DNA from: Gordonia sp. PP30
Lineage (GTDB): Bacteria; Actinomycetota; Actinomycetes; Mycobacteriales; Mycobacteriaceae
Direction of reading: 5' to 3'
Length of the DNA: 64,000 bases
Assembly: GCF_023100845.1 (NCBI RefSeq)
Contig: NZ_CP095864.1
Span: 62,001-126,000, forward strand
The position numbers and the translations under genes are program-made. The notes below the pieces were generated by a model. The model did not search any database. It was not told where the DNA came from and saw only the letters and a program-made list of their open reading frames with translations. Positions 53,911 to 62,636 of this stretch are shown here, piece after piece (position 1 is the stretch's first letter; each line of letters begins with the position of its first letter).

Positions 53911-55479
53911 TCACGACACCGCGCCGCCGGTGTCCGAGAGCAGGTCCGCCGGGATCGACTGGCCCCTGCGCAGGTAGTCGAAGAAGTCGTGCGTCGACTG
54001 GCCGACGGCCAGTGAGTCGCCGTCGTCGGTGTACTCCGGGCCGCCGGTGGGCACCGTCGTGGTGATGGTGTCGCCGCGCAGCTTGTAGGCGAGCCACGCC
54101 AGGTTCCAGAGGTGGTCACCCTCGGCGACGGTCAGCGAGTCCACCGCGCCGTTGAGGAACGGGAACAGCCGGAACGGGTTCAGCAGCACACCCGGGCTCG
54201 ACCCCTTGTGCATCAGCGCGGTGAGGAACTTGCGCTGGTTCACCACGCGTTCCAGGTCGGCGTTCGGGAACGCGCGGGTGCGCACCAGCCCCAGCGCTTG
54301 CGCGCCGTTGAGCTTCTGGCAGCCGGCCTTCAGATGAAGGCCGGCCTTGGGGTCGTGCAACGGCTGGTCCAGGCACATCGTCACCCCGCCGACGGCGTCG
54401 ACCAGCCGGTCGAAACCACCGAAGCCGATCTCCGCGTAGTGATCGATGCGCAGGCCGGTGAGGTTCTCGACGGTCTGCACCAGCAGTTTCGGCCCGCCCT
54501 CGTTGAATGCCGCGTTGATCTTGTGGCTGCCCATGCCGGGGATCGGCACGTAGAGGTCGCGCGGGATGCTGATCAGCATCGGCTTCCCGCGCGGCGGCAG
54601 GTGCGCCAGCATGATCGTGTCGGTGCGGGCGCCGTCGCTGTCACCGGTGGCGAGCTTGTCCTTCTGCGCCTGGCTCAGATCCGCGCGCGAGTCGGTGCCA
54701 ACGATCAGCCAGGTAGTGCCGGGCGTGTTCGACGGCCGGCCGCTGTACGACGCGAGCGCGTCGGTGCGGTGCAGCTTGCTGTCGTAGTAGAACATCAGGC
54801 CGACCGGGGTGATCACCAGCACCAGCAGAATCACCAGGAACCAGGGCAGGATCCGGCGCTTGCGGCGGCGATGCCGGACCTTCTTCGGCTTCTTCGCCGA
54901 GCCCTGATCCGGCCCGGCGGGCGGGCGCCCGTCGCCGCCGTCGCGGGGACGACGGCTGCGGGAACCGGCCGACCGCTCGGCGGGTGACGGTCCGCGGGCG
55001 TCGGCGGGGCGTCGTCCGGCCGGTCGCGGGCCGCCCGGAACGGGTTCGGGTTCCTGCCGCGGCGCGTAGCCGTCGGGGGCCACCGCGGGGAGGGGTTCGC
55101 GCTGGTCGTCGGGGGCGCCGGGGAGCGTGCGCGCCCAGCGCGGATCCGGACGGGGCGGGCCCGGTCGGGGCGGCGGATCGGCGGACCAGGCCTGCGGAGG
55201 CGGGGGTGCCACCGGGCCCGGGGCGTAGGCGGTCGGCGGTTCGACGTGCCGGGGCCGTTCGTGCTGGCCGCGGGCGGGCGGCGGCTGCTGCTGACCGGCG
55301 GGGTGCCGCGGGGGCGGCGGCAGGGGACGGCCGGGCGCGGGCTGTGCCGGTGCGGGCCGGCCCTGCGCGGGCGGGGGCACCGGTCGTCGCGGCGGCCTGC
55401 CGGGCGGATTGTTCGGGGCTCCCTCGCGGCGGCCGCCGTCGCCAGGCATGCGCGGCGGCTGCGGAGGCTGAGCGTTCAT
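53911..55479 (-). CDS. LytR-CpsA-Psr (LCP) family cell-wall ligase
   Basis: This 522-residue protein has a 200-residue cytoplasmic Pro/Arg-rich low-complexity region, a single membrane segment (ILPWFLVILLVLVITPVGLM, about 210-230) and an extracellular LCP domain. The domain carries the Arg/Asp motifs WLIVGTDSRADLSQ, GARTDTIMLAHL, LISIPRDLYVPIPG and LVRTRAFPNADLERV. LCP proteins attach arabinogalactan or similar polymers to peptidoglycan, which suits an organism with a mycolic-acid wall. The long Pro-rich region is a known variable feature. The ATG at 55479 begins MNAQPPQPPRMPGD. Confidence 0.92.
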   Translation of the reverse strand: MNAQPPQPPRMPGDGGRREGAPNNPPGRPPRRPVPPPAQGRPAPAQPAPGRPLPPPPRHPAGQQQPPPARGQHERPRHVEPPTAYAPGPVAPPPPQAWSADPPPRPGPPRPDPRWARTLPGAPDDQREPLPAVAPDGYAPRQEPEPVPGGPRPAGRRPADARGPSPAERSAGSRSRRPRDGGDGRPPAGPDQGSAKKPKKVRHRRRKRRILPWFLVILLVLVITPVGLMFYYDSKLHRTDALASYSGRPSNTPGTTWLIVGTDSRADLSQAQKDKLATGDSDGARTDTIMLAHLPPRGKPMLISIPRDLYVPIPGMGSHKINAAFNEGGPKLLVQTVENLTGLRIDHYAEIGFGGFDRLVDAVGGVTMCLDQPLHDPKAGLHLKAGCQKLNGAQALGLVRTRAFPNADLERVVNQRKFLTALMHKGSSPGVLLNPFRLFPFLNGAVDSLTVAEGDHLWNLAWLAYKLRGDTITTTVPTGGPEYTDDGDSLAVGQSTHDFFDYLRRGQSIPADLLSDTGGAVS

Positions 55480-55611
55480 CGTCGCAAGAGTACCGGCGGG
55501 TGATCAGAAGAGGCTGAATCCGGCGGGGGAATGCGCAGGGAAAATGCGTGGCGCGCCGCACGCGCGGTGCCGTAGCGTGTCGCGGGCAATCAATCGGAAA
55601 GGCAAGAAATC

Positions 55612-56802
55612 ATGTCCGCGTTCCCGGTGACACTCACCGGTCAGTCCAATGTCCGCCTCTGGGCCCACGAGCACCAGATCGAGCAGGCCGCGCTGAATCA
55701 GCTGCGCAACATCGCCCGGCTCGACCCCGTGCGACAGGTGGCCGTCATGCCCGACGTCCACCTCGGCAAGGGTGCCACGGTCGGCTCCGTGATCGCGATG
55801 GAAGACGCCGTCTCGCCCGCCGCGGTCGGCGTCGACATCGGCTGCGGCGTCGCCGGGGTCAAGACCTCGCTCACCGCGTCCGACCTGCCCGATGGCCTCG
55901 GCGCGCTGCGCTCGGCGATCGAGGCGGCCATTCCGGTCGGCTTCAAGGTGCACAAGCAGCAGGTGCGCACCCGCCGGTTCGGTGGCGCCGTCGAGCGGCA
56001 GTCCAATCACCTCTGGGAGGCGGCGAAGGGGCTGCACGCCAACGTGTCTCGTGCGATGGACCGGGCGCCCAAGGCGGTCGGCACCCTCGGCGGCGGCAAT
56101 CACTTCATCGAGGTGTGCCTGGACGACGGCGACGCGGTGTGGCTGACTCTGCACTCGGGTTCGCGCAACATCGGCAAGGAGCTCGCCGAGCGGCACATCG
56201 CGACCGCGAAGGGCCTGGCGCACAATCAGGACCTGCCCGATCGCGACCTGGCCTACTTCCTGTCGGGTTCGGCGGAGATGGACGCCTACCTCTACGACCT
56301 GCGGTGGGCGCAGGACTACGCGGCCCACTCCCGCGCGGTCATGATGGCGCTGTTCCGCGGTGTCGTCGCCGAGCAGTTCCCGCAGGCGGCCTTCACCGAC
56401 GAGATCAACGTCCACCACAACTACGTGGGCAGCGAGACGGTCGACGGCGCCGAGTACGTGGTGACCCGCAAGGGTGCGATCCGCGCGGGCTCCGGCGACC
56501 TCGCGCTGATCCCCGGGTCGATGGGCACCGGCAGCTACGTGGTCCGCGGGCTCGGCAATCCGGCGTCGCTCTACTCGGCGTCGCACGGGGCCGGCCGGCG
56601 GATGAGCCGCACCGCCGCCAAGCGGACCTTCACCGTCGACGACCTGCGCGCGCAGACCGACGGGATCGAGTGCCGCAAGGACGCCGGCGTGGTCGACGAG
56701 ATCCCGGGCGCCTACAAGGACCTGGACTCGGTGATCGAGGCGCAGTCGAACCTGGTCGAGGTGGTGACCCGCCTCCGGACCATCCTCTGCGTCAAGGGCT
56801 GA
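55612..56802 (+). CDS. rtcB: RtcB-family RNA ligase
   Basis: This 396-residue protein has the RtcB hallmarks: MPDVHLGKGATVGSVI, GVDIGCGVAGV (metal-binding Cys), TLGGGNHFIEV, LHSGSRNIGKE and the guanylation His in SASHGAGRRMSR. RtcB joins 2',3'-cyclic phosphate or 3'-phosphate RNA ends to 5'-OH ends using GTP and manganese. The short length (396) fits the compact bacterial subtype. No rtcA or archease gene is adjacent. It is divergent from the LCP gene, with 132 bp between. Confidence 0.94.
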   Translation: MSAFPVTLTGQSNVRLWAHEHQIEQAALNQLRNIARLDPVRQVAVMPDVHLGKGATVGSVIAMEDAVSPAAVGVDIGCGVAGVKTSLTASDLPDGLGALRSAIEAAIPVGFKVHKQQVRTRRFGGAVERQSNHLWEAAKGLHANVSRAMDRAPKAVGTLGGGNHFIEVCLDDGDAVWLTLHSGSRNIGKELAERHIATAKGLAHNQDLPDRDLAYFLSGSAEMDAYLYDLRWAQDYAAHSRAVMMALFRGVVAEQFPQAAFTDEINVHHNYVGSETVDGAEYVVTRKGAIRAGSGDLALIPGSMGTGSYVVRGLGNPASLYSASHGAGRRMSRTAAKRTFTVDDLRAQTDGIECRKDAGVVDEIPGAYKDLDSVIEAQSNLVEVVTRLRTILCVKG

Positions 56803-56888
56803 TCGATCATCATCGAAACCGCGCTCGCCGGACCCCGGCTACTCCGTGAGGACCCCCTCAACGGGCCGCGACGAAGGTTCCGTCGTGG

Positions 56889-57084
56889 CCCGTTGGGGAC
56901 CTCTCGGAGCGCGGCGAGGGTCTGTCGCGGCCCGTTTGTGGACCTCTCGTAGCGCGACGGGGGTCCCGCTGCGGTCTGTTGGGGACCTCTCGGAGCGCGG
57001 CGAGGGCCCCGCTGCGGCCCGTTCGCGGATCTCCTCGTAGCGTGGCGAGGGCCCCGCTACCGCCCGTCGGGGACCCCTCGTAGC
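56889..57084. repeat. Minisatellite of 42-45-bp units
   Basis: Four full units start at 56889, 56931, 56975 and 57018, and a partial fifth at 57063. Each begins with a CCCGTT-like word, then GGACCTCTCG-like and GCG(G/A)CGAGGG-like words. The units are imperfect. The array lies between rtcB and the convergent serS gene and runs straight into the 59-bp repeat. It looks like a candidate variable-number locus. Confidence 0.8.
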
Positions 57085-57092
57085 CCGCCCCG

Positions 57093-57151
57093 CCGGTGAG
57101 GAGCCTTTCGACGGGGCTCTAGATAAACTTCGCGACGAACCGTGTCGAAAC
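57093..57151. repeat. 59-bp dispersed repeat, copy 2
   Basis: This copy matches 46527-46585 at 57 of 59 positions; it differs by AGC for AAC and CGC for CGT. It ends 50 bp before the serS stop. No gene is supported between 56803 and 57200. Confidence 0.85.
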
Positions 57152-57200
57152 GCCCCGCGGATCGAGTCGTCGGCCCGCCTACGACTCGATCCACTCGAGG

Positions 57201-58457
57201 TCAGCGCGGCTCGAGGACCTGGAAACCGGTGAAGGTGGCCAGCTCGTCGGGCAGGACCACCGAGCCGTCGGGCTGCTGGTGGTTCTCCAGGATCGCCACG
57301 ATCCACCGGGTGGTCGCGAGCGTTCCGTTCAGGGTCGCGGCGGTCTGCGGCTTCCCGTTCTCGTCGCGGTAGCGGGTGGCGAGCCGTCGTGCCTGGAACG
57401 TGGTGCAGTTCGACGTCGAGGTGAGTTCGCGGTAGGTGTTCTGCGTGGGGATCCAGGCCTCGCAGTCGAACTTGCGCGACGCCGAGCTGCCCAGGTCGCC
57501 GGCGGCGACGTCGATCACCCGGTAGGGCACGTCGATGGCGGCGAGCATCGACTTCTCGAAGTCGAGGAGCTTCCGGTGCTCGGCCTCGGCGTCCTCCGGC
57601 TTGCAGTAGACGAAGCCCTCCACCTTGTCGAACTGGTGGACCCGGATGATGCCGCGGGTGTCCTTCCCGTACGACCCGGCCTCGCTGCGGAAGCACGTCG
57701 ACCAGCCGGCGTACCGCTTGGGACCGTCGGACAGATCCAGGATCTCGTCGGCGTGGTACCCGGCCAGCGGCACCTCCGAGGTCCCGACCAGGTACAGGTC
57801 CTCCTTGTCGAGGTGATAGACCTCGTCGGCGTGCGCACCGAGGAACCCGGTGCCGCCCATCACCTCGGGCTTCACCAGCACCGGCGGGATCATCATGGTG
57901 AAACCGGCGGCGGTGGCCTTCGCGGCGGCCATGTTCAGCAGGCCGAGCTGCAGCATGGCGCCGGGGCCGGTGAGGAAGTAGAACCGCGAGCCGGAGACCT
58001 TGGCGCCGCGGCCCATGTCGATCAGGCCGAGCTTCTCGCCGAGTTCGAGATGGTCCTTCGGGTCGGCGATCTCCCGCGGTGAGCCGACGTGCTCGAGGAC
58101 CACGTAGTCGTCCTCGCCACCCGGCGGGGTCTGCTCCGAGATGACATTCGAGATGGCGCGGTGCGCGGCGGTGAACGTCTGCTCGGCGTCGTTCTGACGG
58201 GCGACGGCCGCCTTGACCTGCTCGGCGAGCTCCTTGCCGCGGGCCAGCAGCGCGGCCTTCTCGTCGCCGGACGCCTTGCCGACGAGCTTGCCGAAGCCCT
58301 TCTGCTCGTTGCGGAGGGCGTCGGCCTCGGCGATCGCGGCACGACGCGCCGCATCGGCCTCCAGCAGCTGGTCGACGAGGCCGGGATCCTCACCACGGGC
58401 ACGCTGCGAGTCGCGGACCAGATCGGGGTTCTCCCGCGCAATCTTCAGGTCAATCAC
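57201..58457 (-). CDS. serS: Seryl-tRNA synthetase
   Basis: This 418-residue class II synthetase charges tRNA-Ser. It has the N-terminal coiled-coil arm (about 25-105, rich in Glu, Ala and Lys) and the catalytic motifs: motif 2 in [20 protein letters not shown] and motif 3 in the C-terminal [19 protein letters not shown] region. The start at 58457 ([14 protein letters not shown]) is typical. It is the only serS in the window and appears essential and intact. It is divergent from the septum-formation gene. Confidence 0.96.
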   Translation of the reverse strand: MIDLKIARENPDLVRDSQRARGEDPGLVDQLLEADAARRAAIAEADALRNEQKGFGKLVGKASGDEKAALLARGKELAEQVKAAVARQNDAEQTFTAAHRAISNVISEQTPPGGEDDYVVLEHVGSPREIADPKDHLELGEKLGLIDMGRGAKVSGSRFYFLTGPGAMLQLGLLNMAAAKATAAGFTMMIPPVLVKPEVMGGTGFLGAHADEVYHLDKEDLYLVGTSEVPLAGYHADEILDLSDGPKRYAGWSTCFRSEAGSYGKDTRGIIRVHQFDKVEGFVYCKPEDAEAEHRKLLDFEKSMLAAIDVPYRVIDVAAGDLGSSASRKFDCEAWIPTQNTYRELTSTSNCTTFQARRLATRYRDENGKPQTAATLNGTLATTRWIVAILENHQQPDGSVVLPDELATFTGFQVLEPR

Positions 58458-58514
58458 GACTCACTAGCCTACTCGCGACGCACCCTCCACCAGCACCAGG
58501 CATGATGGACGACG

Positions 58515-59624
58515 ATGAGTTCTCCCGAAGAAGACAACCGCGACGCCGGTGACGCCGCTCCCGCGCGCCGCATCTCGGCGACCCGCCTGGTCGTCGCGCT
58601 GGTCGCGGTGCTGGTCGGCGCGGTGGCGGCCGGCGGGGTGCTCTTCGCCCGCGGTGGTTTCTCCGACAGCGCGAAGCTCGGCGACACCGTGATCGGCGAG
58701 GGCAGCTCGTACACCGAGACCGATTTCACCCGTTCGCAGGCCGGCGACTGCCTCACCTGGGGCGACGGCGCGGCCGGCACCCCGGCGAAGGTCGATTGCG
58801 CCGACCAGCACCGGTTCGAGGTGGCCGGCACCGTCGATACCGCCCAGTTCCCCGGATCGGAATTCGGCCCGACGGCGCCGTGGCCCGGACCCGAGCGGTT
58901 CGCCGCCATCCGCGACGAACAGTGCGGCGTGATCGTCGACCGCTACCTCGGCGGTGGCCTGGATCCGCAGGGCCGGCTCGCGGTGGGCCTGATGTACCCG
59001 CCGAAGGCGCAGTGGGAGCGCGGCGCGCGCGTGCTGCGCTGCGGTATCGAGCAGCCCGGCCCGAATGGCGCTCAGGAGCTTTTCGCCGGTCGCGCCGCCG
59101 ACACCGACCAGTCGTTCGCCTGGCCCGACGGCACCTGCATCGGATTCGACGACGCCACCCGCAAGCCGACCGGCGAGCCGGTCGACTGCGCGGAACCGCA
59201 CGCCTTCCAGACCACCGGCGTGGTCGACCTGTCGCAGCGCTTCGGTTCCCGTGACTCCGGCAAGCCGTGGCCGGGCGTCGCCGCGCAGAACGACTATCTC
59301 AAGACGATCTGTCCCAACCAGACCAACCGATTCTTCGGCGGCGCCAAGAAGTTCGATAACACCACCCTCAACGTCCAGTGGTCGGTGATCTCCGAGGTGA
59401 GCTGGATGACGGGCAGCCGTCGCGTGGTCTGCTACGTCGCCGTGCCCGATCGTGGTGGCTTCGCCAAGCTGGTCGGTGACGCCCGCCAGCAGGTCCTGGT
59501 CAACGGCAAGCTTCCGGTGCCGCCGGCCCAGGGTCCGCCCGGACGCGCGCTGCCGACCCCGGTGCCGTTGCCGCCCGGGTATTCGCCGAACGGCCAGGAA
59601 GTCCCGGCCCCCTCGGGAGGGTGA
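58515..59624 (+). CDS. Septum-formation family membrane protein
   Basis: This 369-residue protein has a short cytoplasmic N-terminus, one membrane segment (about 23-46: TRLVVALVAVLVGAVAAGGV) and an extracellular region with two Septum_form-like repeats. Each repeat has a Cys pair: DCLTWGDG and VDCADQHRFEVAGTV, then TCIGFDDAT and VDCAEPHAFQTTGVV. The C-terminus is Pro-rich. This matches the M. tuberculosis Rv3835 type, of unknown exact role but linked by name to septum formation. The ATG at 58515 follows GACGACG. The downstream metallopeptidase gene is adjacent, as in mycobacteria. Confidence 0.85.
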   Translation: MSSPEEDNRDAGDAAPARRISATRLVVALVAVLVGAVAAGGVLFARGGFSDSAKLGDTVIGEGSSYTETDFTRSQAGDCLTWGDGAAGTPAKVDCADQHRFEVAGTVDTAQFPGSEFGPTAPWPGPERFAAIRDEQCGVIVDRYLGGGLDPQGRLAVGLMYPPKAQWERGARVLRCGIEQPGPNGAQELFAGRAADTDQSFAWPDGTCIGFDDATRKPTGEPVDCAEPHAFQTTGVVDLSQRFGSRDSGKPWPGVAAQNDYLKTICPNQTNRFFGGAKKFDNTTLNVQWSVISEVSWMTGSRRVVCYVAVPDRGGFAKLVGDARQQVLVNGKLPVPPAQGPPGRALPTPVPLPPGYSPNGQEVPAPSGG

Positions 59625-59626
59625 CG

Positions 59627-59977
59627 ATGGCCGTCGCGATGTCCGACGAGAACTTCGAGATCCTCGTCGGTGAAGCGCTCGATCTGCTCCCCGAGGAGCT
59701 GATGCGCGCCATGGACAACGTGGTGATCATGATCGAGCCGTTCAACCCGGAGAACCGGAACCTGCTCGGGCTCTACACCGGCGTCGCGCTGACCCAGCGC
59801 ACCACCCAGTACGCCGGGTTCCTGCCCGACACCATCGAGATCTACCGCGACATCATCCTGTCCGTCTGCCGCACCCCCGACGAGGTCCGCCAGCAGGTCG
59901 CCATCACCGTCCTCCACGAGATCGGCCACCACTTCGGCATCGACGACCACTGGCTGGAAGACCACGGCTGGGGCTGA
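59627..59977 (+). CDS. Zincin-like metallopeptidase family protein
   Basis: This 116-residue protein has the zinc-binding motif HEIGHHFGIDD near the end (HExxHxxxxxD) and a conserved N-terminal SDENFEILVGEALDLLPEEL. It belongs to the small metallopeptidase family (zincin_1) found next to the septum-formation gene in mycobacteria. ATG 59627 has GGGAGG at 59615-59620 and is preferred. GTG 59621, overlapping the previous stop, would add two residues. Substrate unknown. Confidence 0.88.
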   Translation: MAVAMSDENFEILVGEALDLLPEELMRAMDNVVIMIEPFNPENRNLLGLYTGVALTQRTTQYAGFLPDTIEIYRDIILSVCRTPDEVRQQVAITVLHEIGHHFGIDDHWLEDHGWG

Positions 59978-59981
59978 GGCG

Positions 59982-60045
59982 GACGAGGCACCCGCCGACA
60001 TCCGAGACGGTGGCGGGTGACTCGGATGGTGCCGGGTGCCTCGTC
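59982..60045. terminator. Nested hairpin between convergent genes
   Basis: Outer arms of 13 bp (GACGAGGCACCCG and complement) enclose an inner 8-bp stem (CATCCGAG/CTCGGATG) with a 14-base loop. The structure begins 5 bases after the metallopeptidase stop and ends 43 bases before the convergent SnoaL-like gene, so it can terminate both. Confidence 0.75.
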
Positions 60046-60088
60046 GGCGTCGTCGGCCGTCGCGGACCCGATCGACGGGCCCCGTGGC

Positions 60089-60415
60089 TCAGCCTTCGCG
60101 GATGGTCATCCTGGTGAGCTTGTCTCCGTCGACGTCGAAGACGAACTTCGAGCGGCCGTTCGCGTGCGTCGAGCGCCAGTCGCCGACGACGGTGACCCGG
60201 CCGCCGTCCGCGTCGGCCTCCTCGACGGTGAGGGTGCCGTTCGAGCCGATGAACTCCTTGTCGCTCCACTGTTTGATCGCCGCCCGGCCGGTGAAGATCC
60301 GGCCCCAGTCGTCGACCACGCCGTCGTCGGTGAAGGCGTCGAGGAAGCCGTCCTCGTCGTGCGCGTTGACCCGGGCGAGGAAGGCGGCGACGGGTTCGGG
60401 GATGGGTGGTGTCAT
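60089..60415 (-). CDS. SnoaL/NTF2-like small protein
   Basis: This 108-residue protein has the cone-shaped NTF2-like pattern: VAAFLARVNAHDEDGFLDAF, DGVVDDWGRIFTGRAAIKQW and VDGDKLTRMTIREG. Members bind small ligands or act as isomerases; no specific activity can be assigned. It lies 32 bases downstream of the SDR gene on the same strand and is likely co-transcribed and controlled by the divergent TetR regulator. Confidence 0.82.
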   Translation of the reverse strand: MTPPIPEPVAAFLARVNAHDEDGFLDAFTDDGVVDDWGRIFTGRAAIKQWSDKEFIGSNGTLTVEEADADGGRVTVVGDWRSTHANGRSKFVFDVDGDKLTRMTIREG

Positions 60416-60447
60416 GGGACTCTCCTGTCGTATGCGGGTGATCGGGT

Positions 60448-61203
60448 TCAGCGGGTGGTGTAGCCGCCGTTGGCGAAGATGGTCTGACCGGTGATCCACC
60501 ATCCGTCGGTGGCGAGGAACGCGACGATCGGTGCGATGTCCTCGATCCGGGTCAGCTGGCCGCCCATGGCCTGCGACTTGTGGAAGGCGACGCGCTCGGG
60601 CGTCTCCTGACCGTAGAAGAACGGCGTGTCCATCGGGCCGGGCGCCACGGCCGTCACCGAGATGCCGCGGTCGGCGAATTCCTTGGCGGCGGCCCGGGTG
60701 AAGTGCTCCACCGGCGACTTGCCGCCGGCGTAGGTCGAGTAGCCGTCGGTGAAGGCGGCCAGCAGCGACGTGACGATCGTGATGACCTTGCCGTGGTCGG
60801 CGAGGCGGGTGCCGGCTTCCTTGAGGAAGAAGTACGCGGACTTGGCGTTCACGTCGAACATCGAGTCGTACTCGTCCTCGGTGGTCTCCACGATGGGCTT
60901 GCGCAGTACCTTGCCGACGGTGTTGACCGCGACGTCGATCGTCCCGATTCCGGCTTCGGCCTCCTCGAACAGCCGCGTGACGTTGTCGGGAACGGTGAGA
61001 TCCGCCTGGATCAGCACGCCCTTGACCCCGGCGCCCTGGACGGCGGCCAAGGTCTCCTCCGCATCCGCGCGGCTCGCCTCGGAGTTGAAGTGGATGGCGA
61101 CGTTCGCCCCCGCCGCGGCCGACTGCCGGGCGATCAGGCCGCCCAGATTCTTGGCGCCGCCGGCGATGAGGACGTTCTTTCCCGCGAGTGTGTACTCGGC
61201 CAT
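60448..61203 (-). CDS. Short-chain dehydrogenase/reductase
   Basis: This 251-residue enzyme has the cofactor loop in VLIAGGAKNLGGLIARQSAA, Asn in AVNTVGKV, the catalytic Ser in IVTSLLAAF and the Tyr-Lys pair in YAGGKSPVEHF. It oxidises or reduces an alcohol/ketone with NAD(P). The substrate is unknown. It heads a two-gene unit with the SnoaL-like protein and is divergent from a TetR regulator, with tandem operator-like repeats between them. Confidence 0.92.
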   Translation of the reverse strand: MAEYTLAGKNVLIAGGAKNLGGLIARQSAAAGANVAIHFNSEASRADAEETLAAVQGAGVKGVLIQADLTVPDNVTRLFEEAEAGIGTIDVAVNTVGKVLRKPIVETTEDEYDSMFDVNAKSAYFFLKEAGTRLADHGKVITIVTSLLAAFTDGYSTYAGGKSPVEHFTRAAAKEFADRGISVTAVAPGPMDTPFFYGQETPERVAFHKSQAMGGQLTRIEDIAPIVAFLATDGWWITGQTIFANGGYTTR

Positions 61204-61210
61204 GTCTGCT

Positions 61211-61247
61211 CCATATCGTTGGTATGTAGCACCATATCGGTGATACA
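61211..61247. promoter_or_regulatory. Tandem TetR-type operator repeats
   Basis: Two direct 16-bp repeats, CCATATCGTTGGTATG (61211-61226) and CCATATCGGTGATACA (61232-61247), are spaced 21 bp apart, two helix turns. Each is partly palindromic (TATCNNNGATA in the second). They fill the 61-bp gap between the divergent SDR and TetR starts, so the regulator probably represses both. Confidence 0.6.
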
Positions 61248-61264
61248 GACGCTAGCATAGCAAC

Positions 61265-61951
61265 ATGACAGAGACTGCGAACAGTGATACACGGGAGCGG
61301 ATGATCGTCGCCGCCGCCGACCTGATCGCCTCGGCGCCCGGCGAGGACTTCTCGCTGCGTGCGGTCTGCGACGCCGTGGGCGTCAAGATGCCCACCCTGT
61401 ATCACTTCTTCGGGTCCAAGCAGGGGCTCATCGAGGCCGTGATCGAGCGGGGCTTCGACCTGTATCTCGGGGAGAAGTCCGCCATGGAGTCGTCGGGCGA
61501 TCCGATTCAGGACATCCGTGCGGGCTGGGATGCGCACGTGGCTTTCGGGCTGGACAACCCGGGTTTCTACACGCTGATGTACGGGAAGGTCCGCCCCGGC
61601 TACTCGCCCGCCGCGCAGGGGAGGGCGACCGCGATCCTCGGCGCGCTCACCGAGCGGGCGGCACGACAGGGCAGGCTGGCGGTGCCCGCCGAGCAGGCGG
61701 CGGCGCACGTGCTGGCGACCAACATCGGCGTCACCCTGCGCCAGATCATCCAGGCGACCCCCGATCCGGCGCTCTCGGACGCCGTGCGGGAGGCCACACT
61801 CGCCGCGATCACCGGCGCGGGCGTGCGGACCGACAGTCCGCTCGCCGCCGCGATCGAGATCGCGGCGGCGAACCCCGAGGTTCTGGGCGGGACCGAGACG
61901 CGTCTGCTCATCGAATGGCTCGGGATGCTGGACGCGTCGGCCGGCAGGTGA
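61265..61951 (+). CDS. TetR-family transcriptional regulator
   Basis: This 228-residue protein has an N-terminal helix-turn-helix (ASAPGEDFSLRAVCDAVGVK, then LYHFFGSKQGLIEAV) and a helical ligand-binding C-terminal domain. It probably represses the divergent SDR/SnoaL pair and itself through the repeats at 61211-61247. The ligand is unknown. The ATG at 61265 begins MTETANSDTRERMIV. Confidence 0.93.
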   Translation: MTETANSDTRERMIVAAADLIASAPGEDFSLRAVCDAVGVKMPTLYHFFGSKQGLIEAVIERGFDLYLGEKSAMESSGDPIQDIRAGWDAHVAFGLDNPGFYTLMYGKVRPGYSPAAQGRATAILGALTERAARQGRLAVPAEQAAAHVLATNIGVTLRQIIQATPDPALSDAVREATLAAITGAGVRTDSPLAAAIEIAAANPEVLGGTETRLLIEWLGMLDASAGR

Positions 61952-61990
61952 GGCCCGGGCGGATCTCCCGGACCCCGGTGCGGGCGCGTC

Positions 61991-62635
61991 TCAGCCGAGG
62001 GGTTCGACGTCGTCGGACACGAAGTCGGTGCGGTTGCCCCAGCGCAGCAGTCGCCAGCCGTCGTCGGTGAGTTCCAGGTCCACCGAGTCGGTGTTGCGGA
62101 GGTGATTGCGCAGGGCGAACTCGGCGTCGACGCCGGCCAGATGCGCGGCGATCAGGCGGATGGCGGCACCGTGCGAGACCAGGTAGACGTCGCGTGCGGC
62201 GTCCCCGCGCAGGTTCTCCGCGGCGAGACGGTCGATCACCGGCAGGTACCGCCGGTGCAGCATCTCCAGGGATTCGCCGCCGGGCAGCCGGGTGTCGAGG
62301 TCGCCGCGGTGCCAGGCGTGGACCACCTGGCGGAAGGTCTCGTGCGCCTCGCGATCGCTGCGGTCTTCGAGGTCGCCGGCCTGGACCTCGTGGACGTCGT
62401 CGATCGCGGCGGTGTCGATCCCCCACGCGGAGGCGATGAGCTCGGCGGTCTGTCGTGCCCGGCGCGCCTGTGAGCTGAGCAGCACGGCGGGGGCGGTCAG
62501 CGGATTGGTCAATCCGAACCGGATCCCCTGGCGGGCGCCGAAATCGGTGAGGTTCGCACCGGGCAGCGCGGTGTCGAGCCGCTGCAAGACGTTGGAGGTG
62601 GTCTCGCCGTGGCGGACCAGATGAAGCCGCGCCAT
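61991..62635 (-). CDS. Histidine phosphatase (phosphoglycerate-mutase-like)
   Basis: This 214-residue protein has the catalytic RHG motif (LHLVRHGETTSNVLQRLD), the second Arg region SSQARRARQTAELIA and the second His in VSHGAAIRLIA. The pattern matches M. tuberculosis Rv3837c, annotated as a phosphoglycerate mutase, but activity on other phosphoesters is equally possible. Its ATG is one base after the pheA stop on the same strand, so the two are co-transcribed. Confidence 0.92.
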   Translation of the reverse strand: MARLHLVRHGETTSNVLQRLDTALPGANLTDFGARQGIRFGLTNPLTAPAVLLSSQARRARQTAELIASAWGIDTAAIDDVHEVQAGDLEDRSDREAHETFRQVVHAWHRGDLDTRLPGGESLEMLHRRYLPVIDRLAAENLRGDAARDVYLVSHGAAIRLIAAHLAGVDAEFALRNHLRNTDSVDLELTDDGWRLLRWGNRTDFVSDDVEPLG

Positions 62636-62636
62636 G

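Noticed and set aside
56846..57040. 64-codon plus-strand frame in the minisatellite
   Set aside because: The frame comes from the repeat units and has no conserved product or clear ribosome-binding site.
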